Origin: Eubacterium sp.
GTDB lineage: Bacteria > Bacillota > Clostridia > Lachnospirales > Lachnospiraceae
Reading direction: 5' to 3'
Length of the DNA: 64,000 nt
Assembly: GCA_017480495.1 (NCBI GenBank)
Contig: JAFVAQ010000036.1
Location: 81,840 to 145,839 of the forward strand
Numbering within the stretch: position 1 is the first letter of the stretch; each line of letters begins with the position of its first letter. This document shows, in pieces, positions 8,511 to 17,049 of this stretch. The notes beneath the pieces are model-generated. The model was not told where the DNA came from, made no database searches, and worked only from the letters and a program-made list of their open reading frames with translations. The translations under genes were made by a program, and so were the position numbers.

Positions 8511-9614
8511 TTATATCATAACAAGGGCATTTTTGTATTCATCCAGATTTCGGGATTTGTGAATTTCCTTGAGGAGCTTCCTGTCTAAGCCGAGGCCAGG
8601 AGCGAAGTAAGTCCAGAGCTCCTTCATCTTCATTACCACCTGCTTATCGCCTGACATTTCCTCGCGGTAGTTCTCCATTATCTCTGTTATGAAGGCTTTA
8701 AAGGTTTTGTCCCATTCGAGTCCTGCGATATCACTACTATCCTGCTCTGGGTGCTCCTCGTGATACTTTATAGCTCTAGCTAGATTTGGATTCATGATGA
8801 GGCCACGGCCAATCATGATACTTTGTTTATTATCTTCTTGGTTTGAATGTGTGTCATAGGAATCATAGTAATTTGCATATTGATTAAAGTAGGCTGACCC
8901 CGTATCTCTTAGTTTACATAATGTGTCGTCATAGGATTCTATGTCAGTTATATTTCCATTGTAGCATAGCGGAATATGGTTCTTATACCTTGTCTCGTAT
9001 TTAGCCATATACTCTACTGCTCTGACATATTTATCTATGTGAGGTTCGCCGGAATAGAATTCGTTACGTAGTCGAGGATGAACAATCAGCTCCTTAATTG
9101 GATACTTTATGTAAACCCTGAGTATATCATCCCACTCTGATAGGAATTCCATACCTAATCTGGTTTTAATAGATACACTCATAGCATTTGATTCCGAGCC
9201 ATTGCCAGCTGGAGTTATGTTAACTATGCTATGAAATATTTTATCCAAAAATCTATCCAGATCCTCTACTCTATCCAGGAAGCCTGCACCTCTACCCTTG
9301 GATACAACTGTTCCTGATGGACAGCCAAGATTTAGATTCACTTCTGAGTAGCCAAGCTCTGCAAGCTGACGGGCAATTTCCAGAAATAAATCTGCGTCAT
9401 TAGTAAGAATTTGAGGGACTACGTCTAGTCCCTCATTATTCTCTGGCAGAACATCTCTCTTCTCTCTTCCCTTCAAATGACTAGCAGTAAGAAAAGGGGT
9501 ATAGTATCTGTCTATACCCCCATAGTATTTTGCTATTGCACGTCTAAAGATATATGTAGTTATTCCTTCCATTGGAGCAAGGTATATCCTTGGCTCGCAG
9601 CCTTGCTTTTCCAT
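8511..9614 (-). CDS. dus: tRNA-dihydrouridine synthase
   Basis: A 367-residue FMN enzyme that reduces uridine to dihydrouridine in tRNA D-loops. The N-terminal IYLAPMEGIT is the classic Dus opening, and VNLNLGCPSGTVVSKGRGAGFL carries the catalytic cysteine in the NxxCP motif. SVSIKTRLGM, IVHPRLR, YNGNI and IMIGRGLIMNP are the later TIM-barrel flavin and phosphate motifs. It is longer than the usual 320 residues. The gene lies 28 nt after pncC on the same strand. Which uridine it modifies cannot be told here. The same strand continues with the second kinase/regulator pair, with TATAAT overlapping its stop codon. Confidence 0.93.
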   Translation of the reverse strand: MEKQGCEPRIYLAPMEGITTYIFRRAIAKYYGGIDRYYTPFLTASHLKGREKRDVLPENNEGLDVVPQILTNDADLFLEIARQLAELGYSEVNLNLGCPSGTVVSKGRGAGFLDRVEDLDRFLDKIFHSIVNITPAGNGSESNAMSVSIKTRLGMEFLSEWDDILRVYIKYPIKELIVHPRLRNEFYSGEPHIDKYVRAVEYMAKYETRYKNHIPLCYNGNITDIESYDDTLCKLRDTGSAYFNQYANYYDSYDTHSNQEDNKQSIMIGRGLIMNPNLARAIKYHEEHPEQDSSDIAGLEWDKTFKAFITEIMENYREEMSGDKQVVMKMKELWTYFAPGLGLDRKLLKEIHKSRNLDEYKNALVMI

Positions 9615-9642
9615 CTTATTTACTTTCTTGATTTCCTCTTAT

Positions 9643-10179
9643 TTAATCTTCTAAATCTTCACTCAGTAATTCAATTAATTGATGGTAGCAGAATTCTACA
9701 CTTTCTTCCCTTACTTCATTTCTGCCAATATCTCCAAATTGCTGAGTATATGTGTGAGTCTTGCCGTTTATACAGAATCCAAAGCAAACCATTCCGATAG
9801 GCTTATCTGCAGTACCACCAGTTGGTCCGGCTATTCCTGATATTCCAACACCAACCTCAGCACCCATGGCTGCCGCTGCTCCCGCTGCCATCTCTCCAGC
9901 AACCTGCTCACTGACTACGCCATACTTTTCTATACTTTCTTCACTTACTCCGACATACTTTACCTTTGCCTCATTAGCATAGGTAACGAAGCTTACATCT
10001 AGTACACTCGAGGCATCTGGTACATTTACCAGCTTACCTGCTGCTAGACCTGCCGTACAGGACTCGGCAAAGGTTATATGATAACCCAATTCCATCAGAA
10101 GATGAACTGCAGCATATTCTATCCCTAACTCGATTCTTCCTTGTTCTATTATTTCCTGTTCTCCAATTTTCTTATTCAT
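9643..10179 (-). CDS. pncC: Nicotinamide-nucleotide amidohydrolase, CinA C-terminal type
   Basis: A 178-residue stand-alone CinA C-terminal domain. TFAESCTAGLAAGKLVNVPDAS contains the conserved Ser-Cys-Thr of the active site, and GISGIAGPTGGTADKPIGMV is the family signature. PncC deamidates NMN to nicotinic acid mononucleotide in pyridine-nucleotide salvage. Length fits the stand-alone form (about 160-180). Gaps of 28 nt to dus and 53 nt from the carboxypeptidase suggest loose co-transcription. Confidence 0.92.
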   Translation of the reverse strand: MNKKIGEQEIIEQGRIELGIEYAAVHLLMELGYHITFAESCTAGLAAGKLVNVPDASSVLDVSFVTYANEAKVKYVGVSEESIEKYGVVSEQVAGEMAAGAAAAMGAEVGVGISGIAGPTGGTADKPIGMVCFGFCINGKTHTYTQQFGDIGRNEVREESVEFCYHQLIELLSEDLED

Positions 10180-10232
10180 CTTTATTCTCCAACAGTCTTC
10201 TTTATCGAGCAGTCTTCGCGAGTCAATATGAC

Positions 10233-11495
10233 CTAATCCGTAAGGGATCTATAAATTGCGACATGGTCATAGATTGCTCTCCACGAGCTAAAGGAATTAG
10301 CTGTTACGCATATATAACGCTTGCCATTATCAGCTTCGTAGTAGCTGGCGGCACAGCAGCCAGACTGTTTAACGAATCCTGTCTTAGCAGCGATAACATC
10401 GCCATCCATTTCCTTATCTTCTATTCTTCTAAGGAACCAATTTGATACTGGTATGCCATCTGGCATATCAAGTTCCTCATAGGTGGTTGATGTAGTATAG
10501 GTTCTAGCTGAAAGAACATCTCTCAGCAGATCGTCCTGCACCGCAACTCCAAGCACTATTGCTATATCCTTAACGGTACAATGAAGGTCTTCATTATATA
10601 CGCCTACTGGATTTGTAAAATGCGCATTCTCGGAAAGTCCAAGTTCTGCTGCCTTTCTATTCATTTCTTCAACAAACTTCTCTTCAGAACCACAGCAATA
10701 CTCAGCAAGTCCCATAGCCGCATCTGCTCCTGAAGGAAGAATAGTTCCGTATAGAAGGTCTCTTACTGTAACCTCATCTCCTGGAAGGAATCCAACCGCG
10801 CTACAGTCATTATCTGACCAATAGTCTGCTATCTCTTGAGTGATAGTAAATGTGTCATCAAGAGTCGTCTCATCTATAAAATCTCTAGCTGTAACTACAG
10901 TAAGTATCTTGGTCATTGAGGCAGGACTGATAACCGTTTCGTAGCCTCTCTCCGCAACTATGCTATCATTATCTACATCAACAAGTATCATATATGTACT
11001 TACCAGCTCCTGAGTCTTGACGGGATCTCCTGGAGTACTGTAATTAATAGAACCTTCAACAGAATTAAGCGTTAATGTAACGGAGTCCCAAGCACTTCCA
11101 CCTTCTTCATCCTCGGCTGCAGCTGCATTTTCCTCCGCACTAGCCTCTATGATGGCCTGGAAAGAAGACATATCCGCCTGAGGCAGATGAATAGTGGATT
11201 CTGTAGGAGAAGGATTATATATCTTAAGCCCTGTCATCCAGGTTTCCTGCTCTGCGCCTGCTGCATCACCATTGGCAACAGGTTCTTCCTCCTCAGCCTC
11301 ATCAGCGGTCGCATTAGTGGAGCTAGCAATAAGGTTATCTATTGGCTCCTTTTTATCCTCCGCCTTCTTACTTGTTTTATTCATAAGTCCAAAGAATATA
11401 AGGGCAAAAATAAATATAAGAGCCAGCACTACAAATACTACTAACACTCTTAAGAATATCACGAGTCCCTTTTTTGAATCTGAATGTTCACTCAT
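10233..11495 (-). CDS. Membrane-anchored D-alanyl-D-alanine carboxypeptidase, S11 family
   Basis: A penicillin-binding protein that trims D-Ala from peptidoglycan stem peptides outside the membrane. I set the start at 11495 (MSEHSDSKKG), 7-8 nt after GAGGTG; a longer frame to 11522 would place that Shine-Dalgarno inside the gene. One N-terminal helix (about 14-38), then a low-complexity acidic linker to about 145, then the catalytic domain. The nucleophile motif is PASMTKI (SxxK) and the third motif AKTG (KTG). The second motif reads SGA where SxN is usual, so activity should not be taken for granted. About 420 residues, normal for the family plus linker. Confidence 0.9.
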   Translation of the reverse strand: MSEHSDSKKGLVIFLRVLVVFVVLALIFIFALIFFGLMNKTSKKAEDKKEPIDNLIASSTNATADEAEEEEPVANGDAAGAEQETWMTGLKIYNPSPTESTIHLPQADMSSFQAIIEASAEENAAAAEDEEGGSAWDSVTLTLNSVEGSINYSTPGDPVKTQELVSTYMILVDVDNDSIVAERGYETVISPASMTKILTVVTARDFIDETTLDDTFTITQEIADYWSDNDCSAVGFLPGDEVTVRDLLYGTILPSGADAAMGLAEYCCGSEEKFVEEMNRKAAELGLSENAHFTNPVGVYNEDLHCTVKDIAIVLGVAVQDDLLRDVLSARTYTTSTTYEELDMPDGIPVSNWFLRRIEDKEMDGDVIAAKTGFVKQSGCCAASYYEADNGKRYICVTANSFSSWRAIYDHVAIYRSLTD

Positions 11496-11580
11496 TTTAA
11501 AACACCTCACAAAACTGTTCATTATTTTATCATAGTATCCTGATATTTTAAATATGATTCTTGAAGATAGATAAGTAATA

Positions 11581-13314
11581 ATGTATATTTTAGCTATGGA
11601 TATAAAGGCTTATATAAAATCAAAATTCCCTGAGGGATATACTCCTCTATATATAGCTAAGGACATTTTATCGGGCGTAATCGTCGCCCTTATTTCTATA
11701 CCTATTTCTATGGGCTATGCTCAAATAGCAGGTCTTCCGATGATCTACGGACTCTATGGTTCACTATTCCCAATACTAATATTTGGACTGATAACAACCT
11801 CCTACGATTTTGTCTTCGGAGTAGATGCTGCACCTGCTGCACTTACAGGAGCTTCTATCGCAGCTCTCGGTATTGCCTCCGGTTCTGAAGAGGCAGTCAG
11901 AGCTGTTCCGGTACTTACAATTCTTGTTTCCCTATGGCTGCTCCTATTCTATTTCCTAAATGCTGGCAGGGCCGTAAAGTATATCTCTGTTCCAGTTATG
12001 GGTGGCTTCATCACAGGCATTTGCCTAGAAATCATATCCATGCAGATTCCTAAGCTCTGGGGCGGAAATCCAGGAACTGGAGAACTCCCTGAGCTTATAA
12101 TTCATATGATAAAGGAGCTCTCCTCCTTTAATGCACTTTCTCTAATACTTGGGTTAGTCACGATTGCTATAATCCTTGTCTTCAGAAGACTAATTCCCAA
12201 ACTTCCAATGTCTGTTATCATGCTGATTATTGGCGGAATCCTAAATGTCAGATTTCACTTAGATGCTCATGGAGTAAAGCTTCTTCCAGAGGCCGCATCA
12301 GGACTTCCGCTTCCAAAGCTTCTTCATATAGATTACACTATACTTCCAGAGCTAAGCTTCTCCGCCCTCACTATCGCGCTGGTTATAATGTCTGAAACTC
12401 TTCTGGCCTCTCGTTCAAATGCTATTGAGGATGGCTATGATCTAAAGCCCAAAAGAGAAGTACTTGCATACTCACTAGCTAACTTTGTGGCAGGAGTTTT
12501 CGGATGCTGCCCAGTAAATGCCAGCGTATCTAGAACTACAATAGTTAGACAGTTTGGTGGCCGTTCTCAGATAATGAGTATCTTTGCCAGCATATCAATG
12601 ATATTTATACTTATTTTCTGTACCAGCTTTATTCCACTACTACCTGTTCCTATCCTGACCGCGATTATAATTTCTGCACTCATATCAGCGTGTGAATTTG
12701 AGCTCGCTCATAGATTAAAAAATAGCAGCCGGTCAGACTTTATAATTTTCATGTCTGCCTGTGTAGGAGTACTTCTATTCGGCACAGTATATGGAGTTGT
12801 GATAGGTGTTCTGCTCTCCTTCTTCGCGGTAATAAGAGAAGCTGTAAATCCCCCTCGAACATTTGTAGGCGTTAGACCGGGACACGAGGGAATATATTCT
12901 CTAAAGGCGCATAAGGATGCCAGACCTATCCAGGGAACTGTTATCTACAGATTCGGCGGCAATCTATTCTTTGCAAATATAGATACCTTCGTAAATGATA
13001 TCGAGAAGGAAATAGATGAACACACCCGAGTTGTTATCATTTATGCGAGCGGAATAAATAATGTGGATATAACCGCCACGGATAGAGTTATGGCTCTATA
13101 TAAGAATCTTCGCAAGAAGGATATACTCTTCTACATCGCTGAAAATGATGAAATCGTAAATGATGAGCTGAGGAGATATGGTGCCGGCGAGCTGATTGAT
13201 GAGGGTGTGGTACAAAATGATATCGAGAAGATATTTGAAATGATAAAACTGAAAAACCCATATCCTCTTGCAGAGGAGAATCCATATTTTCAAAATAGAG
13301 AAAAAGAATCTTAG
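11581..13314 (+). CDS. SulP-family anion transporter with STAS domain
   Basis: A 577-residue permease. Residues 20-430 are highly hydrophobic, with the SulP opening ILSGVIVALISIPISMGYAQIAGLP and the GVFGCCPVNASVSRTTI loop. A C-terminal STAS domain covers about 455-555 (GTVIYRFGGNLFFANID, VVIIYASGINNVDITATD). SulP proteins carry sulfate, bicarbonate or dicarboxylates; the substrate cannot be read from sequence. The start at 11581 has only a weak purine stretch upstream, and ATG 11596 is a possible alternative. It is divergent from the carboxypeptidase and lies 30 nt ahead of rlmH. Confidence 0.92.
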   Translation: MYILAMDIKAYIKSKFPEGYTPLYIAKDILSGVIVALISIPISMGYAQIAGLPMIYGLYGSLFPILIFGLITTSYDFVFGVDAAPAALTGASIAALGIASGSEEAVRAVPVLTILVSLWLLLFYFLNAGRAVKYISVPVMGGFITGICLEIISMQIPKLWGGNPGTGELPELIIHMIKELSSFNALSLILGLVTIAIILVFRRLIPKLPMSVIMLIIGGILNVRFHLDAHGVKLLPEAASGLPLPKLLHIDYTILPELSFSALTIALVIMSETLLASRSNAIEDGYDLKPKREVLAYSLANFVAGVFGCCPVNASVSRTTIVRQFGGRSQIMSIFASISMIFILIFCTSFIPLLPVPILTAIIISALISACEFELAHRLKNSSRSDFIIFMSACVGVLLFGTVYGVVIGVLLSFFAVIREAVNPPRTFVGVRPGHEGIYSLKAHKDARPIQGTVIYRFGGNLFFANIDTFVNDIEKEIDEHTRVVIIYASGINNVDITATDRVMALYKNLRKKDILFYIAENDEIVNDELRRYGAGELIDEGVVQNDIEKIFEMIKLKNPYPLAEENPYFQNREKES

Positions 13315-13344
13315 AATATCAGTATCATAAAAAAGGATTACAAA

Positions 13345-13842
13345 ATGAAAATAGACATACTATGTGTAGGTAAGATAAAAGAAAAATTCTATAGAGAGGC
13401 GCTGGCCGAGTATTCCAAGAGACTCAGCCGCTACTGCTCACTGAATATTATAGAGGTTGCTGATGAGAAGACTCCGGATAATGCAAGTGAAACCGCGGTG
13501 GAGCAGATACTTGCCAAAGAAGCTGAAAGACTCAGTAAATATATACCTGAAAGTACCGGAGCAGGAACAGATACCTACGTAATAACTCTTGAAATAAAAG
13601 GAAAAAGGCTCACCAGCGAAGCGCTGGCAAGCCATATAGAGTCCCTAGGAATCGATGGGATAAGTCATTTAATTTTTATAATAGGCGGTTCATTAGGTTT
13701 ACATAATTCCATTACATCCAGATCAAACTTTAAGCTAAGCTTCTCTGATATGACATTTCCACACCAACTGATGCGGGTTATTCTGTCGGAGCAGATCTAC
13801 CGTTCCTACAGAATCATTTATAACGAACCTTACCATAAATAA
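13345..13842 (+). CDS. rlmH: 23S rRNA (pseudouridine1915-N3)-methyltransferase
   Basis: A 165-residue SPOUT methyltransferase acting on helix 69 of 23S rRNA. MKIDILCVGKIKEKFYREALAEYSKRLSRY is the canonical N-terminus (residues 1-29, shown in two runs of fewer than 20: MKIDILCVGKIKEKF and YREALAEYSKRLSRY). LIFIIGGSLGLHNSI is the SAM-binding glycine loop, and SFSDMTFPHQLMRVILSEQIYRS the C-terminal knot. Length matches the family (about 159). Ribosome-binding site AAAAAGGATTACAAA precedes the start. Confidence 0.95.
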   Translation: MKIDILCVGKIKEKFYREALAEYSKRLSRYCSLNIIEVADEKTPDNASETAVEQILAKEAERLSKYIPESTGAGTDTYVITLEIKGKRLTSEALASHIESLGIDGISHLIFIIGGSLGLHNSITSRSNFKLSFSDMTFPHQLMRVILSEQIYRSYRIIYNEPYHK

Positions 13843-13884
13843 TTCCTATCTTCTAAGGTTAGGATTCTTCTTTACTCAAATATT

Positions 13885-15303
13885 CTATTCTCTACCATCC
13901 CAACAGTAAGTACAGAGGTTTTCTCTATCTATACCTGTTGCGGCAATCATATCATCCAGACGATTGAACTTAAGGGATGTAAAGTTCAGCTTCTGTCTGA
14001 TCTTTTCAAGCATCTTGTGATATCTATCTGAATCAGGATTTGCATAGTCATCAAGGATTGTTCTATCAACCTGCTCTCCTTCTTCTTCAGCTATAACACG
14101 TCTCGCAATGAGCTCCATCTCGCTATTTGATCTGGAGAAGTTTATATACTTACATCCAAACAAAAGTGGTGGGCAGGCAGGTCTGATATGAACCTCTTTA
14201 GCTCCACTATCATACAGGAACTCTGTTGTTTCACGAAGCTGTGTACCACGTACGATGGAATCATCTATAAGCAGAAGCTTCTTGCCATCTATTAACTCAT
14301 GAACAGGAATCAGCTTCATCTTTGCGATGAGATTTCTCTTATTCTGATGCGTTGGCATGAAGGAACGTGGCCAGGTAGGTGTATACTTTACAAATGGTCT
14401 AGAGAATGGAACTCCTGACTCATTAGCATATCCCATAGCATGTGCCGTACCAGAATCAGGTACACCTGCAACCGCATCTATATCCGCCTTAGTATATCCA
14501 TCACGTCTAGCGAGCGCTTCACCGCACTTATATCTCATTTCCTCTACAGACACTCCCTCGTAACGAGAGGATGGATATCCGTAGTATACCCAAAGGAAGG
14601 TACATATACGAAGCTTCTCTCCTGGCTTAACCATTACAGTTACAGCCTCTGGAGTCATAACGTCTATCTCTCCAGGTCCGAGTTCCTTAAAATCCTTATA
14701 TCCAAGATTCAGATATGAGAAGGATTCAAATGCAGCACAGAAGCCTTCGTCTTCTTTATATCCAATAACAACAGGTGTACGACCATACTTGTCTCTTGCG
14801 AGATAAACAGCATCCTGGGTAAGTAGGAGCATTGTCATAGAACCATCTATAACATCCTGAGCATATTTGATACCTTCTATTAAGTTATCCTTCTGGTTTA
14901 TAAGCGCTGCAGTAAGCTCAGTCTTGTTAACCTCACCACTACTCATCATCTGGAAGTGTGATCCGCCGTTCTTAAAAACCTCAGCAATAAGCTCATCAGA
15001 ATTGTTTATCTTTCCAACACAGGCAAGTGCATAGGTTCCGTGATGTGAACGAACAAGAAGTGGCTGTGGATCATAGTCTGAGATACATCCTATACCCAGA
15101 TTACCTTCCATCTCATGAACATCCTTACCAAACTTACTTCTGAATGGAGCATTTTCAATATTGTGAATAGCTCTGTTAAAGCCTTCTCTTCCATGAACAA
15201 CCATTCCTGCACGTCTGGTACCCAGATGTGAATGATAATCAGTTCCATAGAACAGATCAAAAACTGAATCTCCTTTTAATGCTGTCGCAAAAAATCCACC
15301 CAT
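13885..15303 (-). CDS. PurF-like amidophosphoribosyltransferase lacking the N-terminal cysteine
   Basis: A 472-residue protein of the glutamine-PRPP amidotransferase family, which makes phosphoribosylamine in purine synthesis. The C-terminal half has the PRPP loop LLLIDDSIVRGTQLRETTE and cysteines arranged as for the Bacillus-type iron-sulfur cluster (PACPPLLFGCKY and the terminal CTYCWDG). The N-terminal class-II glutaminase fold is present (FYGTDYHSHLGTRRAGMVVHG), but the protein begins MGGFFATAL. Normal PurF exposes Cys at this place (CGIFG). Without it the glutaminase should be dead, so it may use free ammonia or have another role. A regular purF is expected elsewhere in the genome. Confidence 0.85.
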   Translation of the reverse strand: MGGFFATALKGDSVFDLFYGTDYHSHLGTRRAGMVVHGREGFNRAIHNIENAPFRSKFGKDVHEMEGNLGIGCISDYDPQPLLVRSHHGTYALACVGKINNSDELIAEVFKNGGSHFQMMSSGEVNKTELTAALINQKDNLIEGIKYAQDVIDGSMTMLLLTQDAVYLARDKYGRTPVVIGYKEDEGFCAAFESFSYLNLGYKDFKELGPGEIDVMTPEAVTVMVKPGEKLRICTFLWVYYGYPSSRYEGVSVEEMRYKCGEALARRDGYTKADIDAVAGVPDSGTAHAMGYANESGVPFSRPFVKYTPTWPRSFMPTHQNKRNLIAKMKLIPVHELIDGKKLLLIDDSIVRGTQLRETTEFLYDSGAKEVHIRPACPPLLFGCKYINFSRSNSEMELIARRVIAEEEGEQVDRTILDDYANPDSDRYHKMLEKIRQKLNFTSLKFNRLDDMIAATGIDRENLCTYCWDGRE

Positions 15304-15465
15304 TTTTAGAATCTCCTACTTGTTATTATCATAATATTTCTCTAGTTCAGCTATTTTACGAAAAAACAAAAATATAGTAACACAAATTATTTTAATAATA
15401 AAGTATAAATGAAAGACAATTTTATCACTATATTTGGTTACTTTTACTGTAAAGTAGCCCCTCTT

Positions 15466-15511
15466 AAAATAATAAAGAAAACCCTGTCAGGAATCCTTCT
15501 CCCGACAGGGT
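15466..15511 (-). terminator. Terminator after the flavodiiron protein gene
   Basis: An 8-bp perfect stem (ACCCTGTC 15481-15488 with GACAGGGT 15504-15511), with inner G/C pairs possible. On the minus strand it is followed by a T-rich tract (TTTTCTTTATTATTT). It lies 12 bp after the stop of the flavodiiron gene. The rest of 15304-15480 is AT-rich and holds the purF-like gene's leader; I see no further element in it. Confidence 0.85.
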
Positions 15512-15522
15512 CTAACTTTCAA

Positions 15523-16707
15523 TTATTTACCTGCAGCTACTACAGCCTCTGCAAGGGCTTCGATATTTGGAATATCCGAATCCTTCATAGTACTCTTAAT
15601 TGTAACTACTGGCTCCAGAACCTCTACATTCTTCCAGCCCTCTGCTATACCCTTTACAGTTCTAGCAGCACTTGGTGCCCAGGAACCATTCTCAAGTATG
15701 AAGAGCTTACGGTTCTGATAGGTCTTCACTGTAAGGTGATTCAGGAAGTCATGCATAGGAAGGAATACTCCAGCATCGTAGCTGGCAGCACAGATAACCA
15801 TGCGGTCATATCTAAATGCATCTTCAACGCACTCTGCCATATCTTCTCTACAAATATCTGAGATAGCCACCTTCTCGCCTCTAGCCTCCAGCATTTCAGC
15901 CAGCTTCTTAGCGGCCTTTGCTGTATTTCCATGGATAGAAGCATAAGCTACGAATACACCATGAGTCTCTGGCTCATAGCTGCTCCATGTATTATATGTA
16001 TCGATATAATATCCGATTTCATCTCCTGGCATAGGAAGTACTGGTCCATGAAGTGGAAGTATCTTCTGTATATCAAGTCCAGCCGCCTTCTTCAGAAGTG
16101 TCTGAACCATTGAACCATACTTTCCAACTATTCCGAAGTAATATCTTCTAGCTTCGCAAGCCCATCCCTCAGGATCATCGAAGTCCAGTGCGCCGAACTT
16201 ACCAAATGCATCTGCTGAGAAAAGGATATTCTCGCTCTGCTCATAAGTCATCATTACCTCCGGCCAGTGGATCATTGGCGCCATAATAAACTGAAGAGTA
16301 TGTGTTCCAAGAGAGATAGTATCCCCCTCTTTAACCTCTATAGCTCTTTCTCCAAGATCAAGTCCATCAAAGAACTGTCCCATCAGCTGGAAGGCCTTAG
16401 TTGTAGCTACCACCTGTGCCTCTGGAAATGTCTCTACAACAGTTCCGAAGCTTCCTGAATGATCTGGCTCCATATGCTGTATAACAATATAATCCAGCTT
16501 TCTGTCTCCCAGAGCTTCCTTTACATTTGCTATCCACTCATCTGTCTTAGTAGCATCAACGCTATCCATAAGCGCTGTCTTCTCATCTAAAATAACGTAT
16601 GAATTGTATGACATTCCTTCTGGTACATCATACTGACTCTCGAAAAGATCTATATCATGATCATCTACACCTACATACTTTATTGTATCTGAAACACTTG
16701 TAACCAT
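15523..16707 (-). CDS. fprA: A-type flavodiiron protein (oxygen or NO reductase)
   Basis: A 394-residue cytosolic enzyme reducing O2 to water or NO to N2O in anaerobes. The metallo-beta-lactamase domain (about 1-250) keeps the diiron ligands: HMEPDHSGSF (H-x-E-x-D-H), MIHWPEVM, SADAFG and LPLHGPVL. The flavodoxin domain (about 255-392) begins FVAYASIHGNTAKAAKK, which is the FMN phosphate loop. No rubredoxin domain is fused, so electrons come from a separate carrier. AGGAGG lies 5 nt before the start. A 19-bp inverted repeat in the leader may be an operator. Confidence 0.95.
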   Translation of the reverse strand: MVTSVSDTIKYVGVDDHDIDLFESQYDVPEGMSYNSYVILDEKTALMDSVDATKTDEWIANVKEALGDRKLDYIVIQHMEPDHSGSFGTVVETFPEAQVVATTKAFQLMGQFFDGLDLGERAIEVKEGDTISLGTHTLQFIMAPMIHWPEVMMTYEQSENILFSADAFGKFGALDFDDPEGWACEARRYYFGIVGKYGSMVQTLLKKAAGLDIQKILPLHGPVLPMPGDEIGYYIDTYNTWSSYEPETHGVFVAYASIHGNTAKAAKKLAEMLEARGEKVAISDICREDMAECVEDAFRYDRMVICAASYDAGVFLPMHDFLNHLTVKTYQNRKLFILENGSWAPSAARTVKGIAEGWKNVEVLEPVVTIKSTMKDSDIPNIEALAEAVVAAGK

Positions 16708-16732
16708 TTTGTCCTCCTAATGTATAATGTTT

Positions 16733-16751
16733 TAGTCTCAAAACGAGACTA
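16733..16751. promoter_or_regulatory. Inverted repeat in the flavodiiron gene leader
   Basis: TAGTCTC - 5 nt - GAGACTA, a perfect 7-bp dyad 25 bp before the start codon and just downstream of an AT-rich -10-like TAGAAT. Its place over the likely transcription start suggests a repressor site. It does not match the Per box, and I do not recognise the regulator. Confidence 0.45.
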
Positions 16752-16839
16752 CATTATTCTAACACATTTTACGATTAATGCATACCCATTCCCTTCACTT
16801 CCGGCTTCTGCATATTTTTACTGGACTGTTGCATACAAG

Positions 16840-17049
16840 CTATTTTATCTCAATCACCTTATAGTCCTTATCCTCTACTGCCTTAGTAAGAACTCCCTCA
16901 TCAACCTCAGCTTCAAGCTTAACAACTGCTGTTCCTTTCTTGTGGCTAGCCTTCGCACTCTTTACTCCCTCTATAGCTTCAAGTGCCTTCTGAACTGTAG
17001 CCTCGCAGTGTTCACACATCATTCCTTCAATAACTATAGTTTTCTTCAT
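16840..17049 (-). CDS. Possible separately translated CopZ-like copper chaperone (in frame inside copA)
   Basis: The last 69 codons of copA encode a complete HMA domain: MKKTIVIEGMMCEHCEATVQ, with CxxC at 12-15. Its ATG is preceded by AGAAGGAGATGACATC, an excellent Shine-Dalgarno with 8-nt spacing and better than that of many genes here. A free chaperone made from the same message would parallel E. coli copA, where one gene yields pump and chaperone by frameshifting. The mechanism here would be internal initiation, which is an inference. Confidence 0.55.
   Translation of the reverse strand: MKKTIVIEGMMCEHCEATVQKALEAIEGVKSAKASHKKGTAVVKLEAEVDEGVLTKAVEDKDYKVIEIK

Noticed and set aside
13843-13884. 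Possible terminator between rlmH and the purF-like gene
   Set aside because: Only a 5-bp stem (TCCTA/TAGGA) with an 11-nt loop could be found; too weak to list.
15409-15861. 150-codon plus-strand frame near the flavodiiron gene
   Set aside because: It is antisense to fprA for most of its length and crosses that gene's terminator.
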